Assembly (NCBI GenBank): GCA_003666485.1
Contig: CP032931.1
Location: 1,240,001-1,304,000, forward strand
Source: Levilactobacillus brevis
Lineage (GTDB): Bacteria > Bacillota > Bacilli > Lactobacillales > Lactobacillaceae
Reading direction: 5' to 3'
DNA length: 64,000 nt
Shown: one piece after another, positions 26,522-33,581 of the stretch
Numbering within the stretch: position 1 is the first letter of the stretch
How the letters are laid out: each line of letters begins with the position of its first letter
Translations under genes and position numbers: made by a program
Notes under the pieces: model-generated
What the model saw: only the letters and a program-made list of their open reading frames with translations
Told to the model about the DNA's origin: nothing
Databases searched by the model: none

Positions 26522-27208
26522 ATGGAGAGAACGAAGAAACCAGCCACCTTGGCACAACGCATCAACGTGTTGCGGGCCAGCGTGATGGGCGCAAATGATG
26601 GGATTTTATCAGTGGCCGGCATTGTCATTGGTGTGGCCGGTGCGGCAACGAGCAGCTATGCCATCTTTATTTCGGGAATCGCCGGGATGATCGCCGGGAC
26701 GGTATCCATGGCCATGGGCGAATACGTTTCGGTCAATACGCAAAAGGATGCGCAGCGTAAGGCGATTCAAACGCAGACCAATGCGTTGGACCGGGATTAC
26801 GACACGGAATATGGCTTTGTTCGGGACAAGTACCTGGCTAGCGGTATCAAGCCGGAACTGGCCGAACAAGCGACCCACGAAATGATGACCAAGGATCCGT
26901 TGAAGACCACGGTGCGGGAGCGCTTTGGCTTCAACGTGGGGGAGTATACCAATCCATTTTCCGCGGCGATTGCCTCGATGATCTCATTTCCAACCGGGTC
27001 GATCTTGCCGCTGGTCTCCATCAGTCTCTTGCCGAAGAGCTGGCGGATCATTGGCACGTTCTTGGCCGTCGTGATCGCACTGTCGATCACCGGCTACGTG
27101 GCCGCCATTTTGGGCAACGCTAACCGGCGCAATGGCACGGCGCGTAACGTGATTGCCGGTATCTTGACCATGCTGGTCACTTACGGCATCGGCCGATTAT
27201 TTGCCTAG
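26522..27208 (+). CDS. VIT1/CCC1-family metal transporter (first)
   Basis: The 228-aa membrane protein has the VIT1 signature RASVMGANDGILSVAGIVIG at the N-terminus, the SMAMGEYVSVNTQKD segment whose acidic residues line the metal path, a soluble helical metal-binding region, and three further membrane segments. Members move Fe(II) or Mn(II) across membranes; direction and metal are not shown here. GGGGGCGGATAGC precedes ATG 26522. It is followed after 13 bases by a paralogue, and a PerR-like site lies upstream. Confidence 0.92.
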   Translation: MERTKKPATLAQRINVLRASVMGANDGILSVAGIVIGVAGAATSSYAIFISGIAGMIAGTVSMAMGEYVSVNTQKDAQRKAIQTQTNALDRDYDTEYGFVRDKYLASGIKPELAEQATHEMMTKDPLKTTVRERFGFNVGEYTNPFSAAIASMISFPTGSILPLVSISLLPKSWRIIGTFLAVVIALSITGYVAAILGNANRRNGTARNVIAGILTMLVTYGIGRLFA

Positions 27209-27221
27209 GGGAGGGTTCTAA

Positions 27222-27929
27222 ATGGTAGCCAATCAAGAATTACACACGAAAAAAGTTAAGCAACACCAAACGATGGATGAAAAACTGAATACGTTACGGG
27301 CCGGGGTGCTTGGGTCCAATGATGGTATCCTGACCGTCGTGGGGGTCCTGTTCAGTGTCGCCGCAGCCACGAACAATCAGTTTACGATTTTCATTGCCGG
27401 CTTGTCCGACCTCTTGGCCTGTGCCTTTTCCATGGCGTCGGGGGAATACGCCTCCGTCAGCACGCAAAAGGATACGGAAAAAGCGGCCGTGGATAAGGAA
27501 GCGCGACTGTTGAAGAGCAATTACGCCGATCAGCAGGCGGCTGTTCAAAAGTTCTACGAGGACCGTGGTGTGACCGCGGCCACGTCGCTAGCCATCGCTA
27601 AGGACTTGATGGCCAAGGACGCCTTGGGTACGGTGGTCAACGTCAAGGATGATATCCAGCTCGGGCACTACATGAATCCGTGGGACGCGGCGTTTTCTTC
27701 ACTGTTTGCGGCGTCCATGGGCGGTATCTTTCCGCTGGCGGCCATGACCTTGTTCCCGGCCGCGACGCAGTGGCCTGCAACCATCGTAGCAGTCCTATTG
27801 TCCGTGACCTTGACCGGGTTTCTGAGTGCTAAATTAGGGCACGGTCTGGTCAAGACAGCCATTATCCGCAACGTGATCGTCGGCATTATTACCATGTTTA
27901 TTCACTACTACGTCGGTCAATTCTTCTAA
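27222..27929 (+). CDS. VIT1/CCC1-family metal transporter (second)
   Basis: The 235-aa paralogue of the preceding gene has RAGVLGSNDGILTVVGVLFS and SMASGEYASVSTQKDTE in the same positions. The two are clearly diverged, so they may form a heterodimer or have different metal preferences. GGGAGGG precedes ATG 27222. Co-transcription with the first gene is likely from the 13-base gap. Confidence 0.92.
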   Translation: MVANQELHTKKVKQHQTMDEKLNTLRAGVLGSNDGILTVVGVLFSVAAATNNQFTIFIAGLSDLLACAFSMASGEYASVSTQKDTEKAAVDKEARLLKSNYADQQAAVQKFYEDRGVTAATSLAIAKDLMAKDALGTVVNVKDDIQLGHYMNPWDAAFSSLFAASMGGIFPLAAMTLFPAATQWPATIVAVLLSVTLTGFLSAKLGHGLVKTAIIRNVIVGIITMFIHYYVGQFF

Positions 27930-28020
27930 GCAGATTATTCTCACTTTCTTATTGCATTGTCAGATAGCAAGTGTACAATGTATCGAACACGTCAAATGGG
28001 TGAACCAATGTGTGTGCGTT

Positions 28021-28150
28021 TGGAGAGTGGGACAAAAGGCGGTTAGTTGGCGAGCATTAAGGCTGATAAGCGGAACCAGCTGCCTTTTGGCCCAGGTTTC
28101 AACACCAGATATTCGGAGACACAAAGGGCCTGAGACTTTTGTCCCAGACC
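28021..28150 (+). repeat. Family B repeat with internal deletion
   Basis: Both ends match the full copy at 20585, but the inner hairpin is missing. The sequence jumps from GGCTGATAAGCG straight to GAACCAGCTG, consistent with a deletion between two AAGCG repeats present in the full copies. The right end runs up against the start region of the permease gene. Confidence 0.85.
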
Positions 28151-28240
28151 CCACGCGCTATTATTCGGAAACACCGTGAACCGGGGGAATCAGACCCGGT
28201 CCCATTTGGCGGATTATTTTTTGAAAGTGAGGAATTTGGC

Positions 28241-29830
28241 TTGAAGCGCAAGATGAGTTTATTCTCTCTAGTCATGCTAACGCTGAGTGCCATCATTGGC
28301 TCGGGGTGGTTGTTTGGGGCTGGAATGGCAGCCCAAATCGCTGGCCCAGCCGCAGTTTTATCATGGATTTTAGGGGCCATTGTCATTGGCCTGATTGCAT
28401 TGAATTACATTGAATTGGGGACCATGTTTCCCACGAGTGGCGGGATGAGCCAGTACGCCGCCTTCTCCCACGGACCGTTACTGGGGTTCGTGGCCGGATG
28501 GGCCAACTGGCTATCCCTGCTGACGATTATTCCCATCGAAGCCGTGGCGGCCGTGCAGTACATGGCGTCGTGGCCATGGGCGTGGGCCAACTGGACGCGA
28601 GGATTTATTCGACAGGGCAACATCACCAACGAAGGCTTGATCGTGGTGTTCCTGTTCATCCTGGCATTCACGCTGCTTAACTTTTGGTCGGTGAAATTAC
28701 TGACGCGATTCACCAGTTTTATCTCAATCTTTAAGCTGTTGATTCCGACCGTCACGATCATCGTCTTGATCTGGACCGGCTTTGACGTGCACAACTTCAG
28801 TCAGACTGCGGGATTCATGCCCGGGGGAACGGCTTCGATCTTCTCAGCTACCACGGCGGCCGGGATTATCTTTTCGTACAACGCCTTTCAAACGACTATC
28901 AACATGGGCAATGAAATCGAGCATCCCGAGCGCAACATTCTCTGGGGCATCGTCATTGCCTTTGGTATCAGTACCGTGATCTACACGCTGCTTCAGGTGG
29001 CCTTCATTGGGGCCGTGCCACAGGGTAAATTGCTGCAGGGCTGGCAAGGGGTCAACTTCCAGTCACCATTTGCGGACCTGGCCATTCTCTTGAATCTAGG
29101 TTGGCTATCGACGTTGCTTTATCTGGATGCCTTCGTGTCGCCCTTTGGAACAGGGGTCTCATTCGTGGCCACGACCAGTCGCGCTTTAGCGGCGATGACG
29201 GGGACTAAGCACATGCCGACACGGCTGGGTGAAGTCAACCGCAAATACCAAACGCCTCGGCGCGCCATGGTCGTCAACATGCTCCTGGGAGTCGTCCTGG
29301 TGGCGGGCTTCCGGAATTGGAGTGCGCTGTCCAACGTGATTTCCACGTCGACGCTGATCGCCTACCTGACTGGGCCGGTGACGGTCGCAGCTCTTCGGCG
29401 ACAGGCGCCACAGTTCGCGCGGCCATTTCACCTACACGGCCTGCGTGGCTGGGCCCCCTTGGCTTATGTCCTGGCGAGTCTCGCCATTTACTGGGCCAAG
29501 TGGCCGACGACCATTGAAGTCTTTGGCGTGATTGCCCTGGGACTGGTCTTCTACGTGTATTACGAGGTACGCCGGCCCGCGGGGTGGCAAGCCTTGCGCG
29601 CCAGTCTCAAGGGCAGTCGCTGGTTGCTGGTCGAAATGGTCTGGCTAACGGTCATGTCGTTAGCTGGGAGCCACGAGTTCGGTGGCGCGGGCTGGTTGCC
29701 ATACCCACTGGACTTCGTGTTCGTTGCGGTCGGTAGTCTAGCCTGTTACTATCTGGGCGTGCGGGATGCGTATGTCAGTGAATCCTTTGAAATTGCAGAA
29801 GAATTAAATCAACGGGTGAGCGAGGACTAG
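28241..29830 (+). CDS. APC-superfamily amino-acid permease
   Basis: The protein (about 529 aa) begins with the APC segment SAIIGSGWLFGAG in its first membrane helix and has about twelve to fourteen membrane segments with the conserved GNEIEHPERN loop near residue 260. Substrate cannot be read from sequence. The start is uncertain: TTG 28241 has AGTGAGGA seven bases upstream and gives MKRKMSLFS. The frame is open back to TTG 28139, which lies inside the family B repeat and has no ribosome site. ATG 28253 is another option. Confidence 0.85.
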   Translation: MKRKMSLFSLVMLTLSAIIGSGWLFGAGMAAQIAGPAAVLSWILGAIVIGLIALNYIELGTMFPTSGGMSQYAAFSHGPLLGFVAGWANWLSLLTIIPIEAVAAVQYMASWPWAWANWTRGFIRQGNITNEGLIVVFLFILAFTLLNFWSVKLLTRFTSFISIFKLLIPTVTIIVLIWTGFDVHNFSQTAGFMPGGTASIFSATTAAGIIFSYNAFQTTINMGNEIEHPERNILWGIVIAFGISTVIYTLLQVAFIGAVPQGKLLQGWQGVNFQSPFADLAILLNLGWLSTLLYLDAFVSPFGTGVSFVATTSRALAAMTGTKHMPTRLGEVNRKYQTPRRAMVVNMLLGVVLVAGFRNWSALSNVISTSTLIAYLTGPVTVAALRRQAPQFARPFHLHGLRGWAPLAYVLASLAIYWAKWPTTIEVFGVIALGLVFYVYYEVRRPAGWQALRASLKGSRWLLVEMVWLTVMSLAGSHEFGGAGWLPYPLDFVFVAVGSLACYYLGVRDAYVSESFEIAEELNQRVSED

Positions 29831-30080
29831 GTCTGACGCTCGTTCTGGGTCGTCCACGGGGCGGCCTTTTTTCTTGGGGTGCGTTTTGTTAGGTTAGCGA
29901 ACGGTCAGGCGGCCAGCACGGACCAAGGTGCATTCAAAGACTAGTTTTATCCCCGTAAACCCTGGTGTCACCATAAATCTGGCTACTTTCGAGCTTGCAA
30001 CCTTTAGTTATCGATTCGCTAGCTGTGTCGTTCCGGTCAGCTGGCGTTTCTTGCCAGTTTTTAAACCGCAGTTAGTTGAA
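29831..30080 (+). other. Gene-free stretch with family A fragment
   Basis: Bases 29895-29922 match the right end of family A (TAGCGAACGG, then CAGGCGGCCAGCACGG). The remainder of the element is absent and no gene is visible. Confidence 0.5.
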
Positions 30081-30083
30081 CGA

Positions 30084-30113
30084 AAAAAGGACGTTTGCAA
30101 TTGGCAAACATCC
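30084..30113 (-). terminator. Terminator of the GNAT-like gene
   Basis: GGACGTTTGC (30089-30098) pairs with GCAAACATCC (30104-30113), with a six-A run on the left. Confidence 0.8.
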
Positions 30114-30184
30114 TGATGACTATTTTGTTTAAAAATTACTGCATGGCCGCCGGTGAGCAGTGAGGCAATCCAGAAGAGACGGGG

Positions 30185-30628
30185 TTAAGCGCGCCACTGC
30201 CAGGAATCTGCGTGTTTCTGGAAGCCCGCGGCGGCTAGGACGGCTGTGTCTAATTTGCCAGCGTCGGCGAGTGTTAGCGTGGTCAGCTGTAATTCTTCAT
30301 GACCAAAGTGCACCAGGCGGTCGACGATTTCTTGTTGCTCGCTGGCCGGCAGGCGTTTGCCATAAAAGCCGATCTTACCTGTGTGGGCGGTCAGGTCCAA
30401 TTCGCGAAAGCCGCCCCAGGCGACCAGTTTGTGGATGCGCCGGCGTTCGATACCCCAGGTCAACGCCGTCCGGTTCATGGTGTCATGCATGGTGGTATTG
30501 ACCCAATCGGCGGTGGCACCGAGGTCGTTGCCAGTCAGGTCGGCAACATTTTTCAACTTGAACTGAGTCAGCCAATCGAAACGAAAGAGGGGGGTCAGTA
30601 GGGGATGATACCCTTCAAAACTAGACAT
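30185..30628 (-). CDS. GNAT-like acetyltransferase-fold protein
   Basis: The 147-aa protein resembles the C-terminal part of the RimJ/RimL-type GNAT fold: an alternation of strand and helix and the ending LAAAGFQKHADSW, like the usual final 'GF' segment. The classical Q/RxxGxG/A acetyl-CoA loop is not obvious, so activity is uncertain. The start follows AAGGACCC on the minus strand. It is monocistronic and faces the lactonase gene divergently. Confidence 0.6.
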   Translation of the reverse strand: MSSFEGYHPLLTPLFRFDWLTQFKLKNVADLTGNDLGATADWVNTTMHDTMNRTALTWGIERRRIHKLVAWGGFRELDLTAHTGKIGFYGKRLPASEQQEIVDRLVHFGHEELQLTTLTLADAGKLDTAVLAAAGFQKHADSWQWRA

Positions 30629-30767
30629 GTGTGGTGGGTCCTTTCAAATAGTGTTTATCTTCATTGTACCGGTCTTTACAGATTTCTACCAGTGACTTCC
30701 TCGGTGTTTACCCGCGAGCTGTGCTATACTTAAAAGTGATAGTGACAAGTTGAAAGGGGCAGCACAC

Positions 30768-31808
30768 ATGACGGAAGATTTTTACATTGGAACTTATACC
30801 AAGCGCATTAGTCGCGGGATCTACCGGATCAGCGTGGACACCGCAGCACCTAAGCTCATGGATTGTGAATGGTTAGCTTCAGCTGGAAGCCCAACCTACA
30901 TTGCCAAAGCCGCAGCCAAACGCTTATACGTCATCAACAAGAAGGAAACGGATGGCGAGACCCACGGTGGGTTGATCATCTATGACGTTTCCGAAGAAAA
31001 GCCACGGGCCATCCAACAGGTCTTGGATCCAGGGTCGTCACCAGCCTACGTGGCGGTCGACGAAGCCCGGCAATTGGTCTACACGGCCAACTACCACACG
31101 GCCGCAGTCACGGTTTACGCCATCGCTGAAGACGGAACGTTGACCGAAGCGGATAAGGTCATTGATTCTGATCCAGTTGGCCCAGCACCAGAACAAGCTG
31201 ATGGCCCGCACCCCCATTTCGCTGACCTGACGCCGGACAACCGGTTAGTCGTCTGCGACTTGGGTTCAGACCGCGTTTACGTGTACGACGTGTCCGCAGC
31301 TGGTAAGCTGTCCCCAGTCAGTCAATTGGAAATGCCCGCAGGTTACGGCCCACGGCACATCGTCTTTGACGATAAGAAGGGTGTGGCTTACCTGGTCGGC
31401 GAACTCAGCAGTAACGTGGCCACATTAAGCTACGATCCTGCCACTGGCAAATTTGCTGTGAAAGAAATCACCTCAACGATTCCCGCTGACTGGACGACTC
31501 ACAACGGTGCCGCAGCCATTCGGTTGAGTAGCGATGGCCGGTTCGTTTACGTCTCCAACCGGGGCAACAACTCGCTGGCTGTCTTTGCCAGTGACGACGC
31601 CGGCAAATTGACGTTGGTACAACGCATCTCCACGGAGGGGGACTTCCCGCGTGACTTCAACTGGACGTCAGACCAAAGCTTGGTCGTCGTGGTCAACCAA
31701 AACTCAGACAACGCAACGTTGTACAAGCGTGACGCGCAGAGCGGTAAGTTGACGCTGATTCAAAAGGACTTCATGGTTCCAGAAGGCGTTAGCGTCTTAC
31801 CCGCTTAA
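30768..31808 (+). CDS. 6-phosphogluconolactonase-type beta-propeller lactonase
   Basis: The 346-aa protein is of the YbhE/Pgl lactonase family, a seven-bladed propeller: it starts DFYIGTYTKRISRGIY and contains the repeated blades with GSSPAYVAVD, GPHPHFADLTPDNR and GYGPRHIVF. It would hydrolyse 6-phosphogluconolactone in the oxidative pentose phosphate route, which carries the main sugar flux in heterofermentative lactobacilli. ATG 30768 follows AAAGGGG; an earlier in-frame TTG at 30750 overlaps that site and is not used. Confidence 0.9.
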   Translation: MTEDFYIGTYTKRISRGIYRISVDTAAPKLMDCEWLASAGSPTYIAKAAAKRLYVINKKETDGETHGGLIIYDVSEEKPRAIQQVLDPGSSPAYVAVDEARQLVYTANYHTAAVTVYAIAEDGTLTEADKVIDSDPVGPAPEQADGPHPHFADLTPDNRLVVCDLGSDRVYVYDVSAAGKLSPVSQLEMPAGYGPRHIVFDDKKGVAYLVGELSSNVATLSYDPATGKFAVKEITSTIPADWTTHNGAAAIRLSSDGRFVYVSNRGNNSLAVFASDDAGKLTLVQRISTEGDFPRDFNWTSDQSLVVVVNQNSDNATLYKRDAQSGKLTLIQKDFMVPEGVSVLPA

Positions 31809-31824
31809 TTTAAATAAGATTAAT

Positions 31825-31868
31825 TCAAAAGCCACAGTCGGTTGAAAATTACTGACTGTGGTTTTTTT
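31825..31868 (+). terminator. Terminator of the lactonase gene
   Basis: CCACAGTC (31832-31839) pairs with GACTGTGG (31854-31861), then seven T. Confidence 0.92.
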
Positions 31869-31974
31869 ACGTCATGGTTGGGGTCTCTGTCCGCCTATGA
31901 CAGGCTAGGCTAATCCGTAATTTAGGAAATGAAGTAGCAATGACTGGTAGGCGGGCAGACTAACGCTATCGCCA

Positions 31975-32892
31975 CTAGACTGGATAATGGGCTTTGAAGT
32001 AAGCGGCCATCGTTTGCAGGTGGTGCTCCAGGCTCAAGCGCTTGACCACGCCTAGGCCGGGGAAGTGTTGCTGGTCATGGTATGCCGCCAAAGCCTGGGC
32101 TGCTGGCGTTTGGACCGCCGCATCTTGCTCGGGCAACCACTGCGCCAATTTGGCCACGGCCTGGAAGAACTTTTCCTTGGGGTGGCGGAAGTCGTCGCGG
32201 TCGTCGGAAACGAATTGGTGAATCCGCAACTGGTCGCCGGCAAAGTAGGTGAGATGGAGGGTGACGGCCCGAGCGGGATAGCCGTGCTCGCTGTAGTGTG
32301 CGCCGCCAATGGTGTAATCACTGACGCCTTGGTAGCCATCGAGGGCAGCCAATGCCCAGTCATCGCTGAAAAAGCCGTCCGTGATGTCGGCGTAGCTGCG
32401 GTCGTGCTCGGGCAGCCAGGCGTGGTCAAATAAACTCACGCTGGGCCGGTCAATCAACTGCCGAATCCGGGCTTCCGGTGGGACCAACAAATAGGTCGGG
32501 GCCGCTAGCCAACCGGCCTGTTTGGCGGCGACCAGTTCGTCGTATTGCCGCGCCACCAGTAGCGTTCGGTGGTCAGCCGTTGGCGTCAGGCTATCCGGAA
32601 TCGTGGTTGGCGTGAGCACGTGGCCCACGATGAGCTGGGGATTGGTCGCGTAGGGCCGCCAATCATAGAGCTTCTGCTGGGTCAAGGCGTAGTCACTGAC
32701 GGTCGGATTGGCAATGACCACGAGTGGTTGGTCGTGCGTGACGAAGGCCGCCACGGTTTGGGGGAGCGCGCGAATGTCACGGACAGGTTCGATGATGGGA
32801 ATAATGTTGGGTGGCAGGATATGTTGCTGGGCAATATTTTTCAAAGCCAATAGGTCATACTGCCGCCCACGAAAGTAAGGAAAATAAATCAT
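31975..32892 (-). CDS. sce7725 / T4-Beta-protein-like family protein
   Basis: The 305-aa protein begins MIYFPYFRGRQYDLLALKNI, the characteristic N-terminus of the sce7725 group within the T4 Beta-protein family. That family is a TIM-barrel-like group of unknown function, often found in accessory or defence-like loci. PIIEPVRD follows. No signal peptide or membrane segment is seen. Its ATG overlaps the preceding stop (ATGA), so it is the third, translationally coupled gene behind a helicase and a nuclease-like protein. Confidence 0.75.
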   Translation of the reverse strand: MIYFPYFRGRQYDLLALKNIAQQHILPPNIIPIIEPVRDIRALPQTVAAFVTHDQPLVVIANPTVSDYALTQQKLYDWRPYATNPQLIVGHVLTPTTIPDSLTPTADHRTLLVARQYDELVAAKQAGWLAAPTYLLVPPEARIRQLIDRPSVSLFDHAWLPEHDRSYADITDGFFSDDWALAALDGYQGVSDYTIGGAHYSEHGYPARAVTLHLTYFAGDQLRIHQFVSDDRDDFRHPKEKFFQAVAKLAQWLPEQDAAVQTPAAQALAAYHDQQHFPGLGVVKRLSLEHHLQTMAAYFKAHYPV

Positions 32893-33581
32893 GACTGCGA
32901 CTCCTTTAGCTGTTGCTGGAGCTGGTGGCGTTCGAGGTTCAGCGCGTCAATTTCGCTCTGCAAGGCCGTGACCGCCGCGGACTGGGTATCTTCAATGAAC
33001 TGGTCGTAAAAATTGGCATCCGGGTCGTAAATATCATAATGTTGATGACGCTTTTTTAATTCCTGGTATAACCGTTCGGTGCTGTATTGTTTTAAGCCCG
33101 TGGCCATCTGTTTGGCCTTACCGACCTCACGCGCTTGGGAAGCGATAAAGCGCGTGGTCAACTCGGATTCGGGGACCTGCAAGTCCTGGCGTCGTGGTGG
33201 ACGGGCGACGGTCAAATAGCCCGGTGTGCTGGGCGCTTCCGTTGCGGTGGCCAACAGGGCGGGATCAAAGGGCCGGTAGATCAGGACGCCAATTTTAGCC
33301 GGAATTTCGTCCGCAACTTCCTGATAGAGTTTGAGCGGCAAGACGAAATAGTTGTAGTGACCGATGAAGGACAATTTGGCCTTGGAGTGAAAATCACTCT
33401 TGGTGACCTTCAGCTCGTAGCAGCGCCATTCGATGGACTTGTCCGGCATCTCCTGGTAGCTGAGCGTGTCGACGATACCCTGGTCATCGGGCATGGTGAC
33501 TTCCTCGACGGCAAAGGCACCGGCTTCGCGGCAATAGGCGTAGAGTGTGGCCTCGAGGGCTAACGTTAATTTGGTTTTCAT
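32889..33581 (-). CDS. PD-(D/E)xK-like (MmcB-like) protein
   Basis: The 230-aa protein has, around residues 65-95, the pattern DTLSYQ..WRCYELKVTKSDFHSKAKL followed by HYNYFVLP. This resembles the core of MmcB-like PD-(D/E)xK proteins, where the Asp and the ExK form the metal site. That assignment rests on motif pattern only. The last 30 residues are a heptad-like coiled coil (ALQSEIDALNLERHQLQQQ). It overlaps both neighbouring genes by four bases. Confidence 0.6.
   Translation of the reverse strand: MKTKLTLALEATLYAYCREAGAFAVEEVTMPDDQGIVDTLSYQEMPDKSIEWRCYELKVTKSDFHSKAKLSFIGHYNYFVLPLKLYQEVADEIPAKIGVLIYRPFDPALLATATEAPSTPGYLTVARPPRRQDLQVPESELTTRFIASQAREVGKAKQMATGLKQYSTERLYQELKKRHQHYDIYDPDANFYDQFIEDTQSAAVTALQSEIDALNLERHQLQQQLKESQS

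Noticed and set aside
28139-28240. N-terminal extension of the APC permease into the family B repeat
   Set aside because: The TTG at 28139 has no ribosome site and lies in the repeat. The segment is open by chance, though I cannot fully exclude it.
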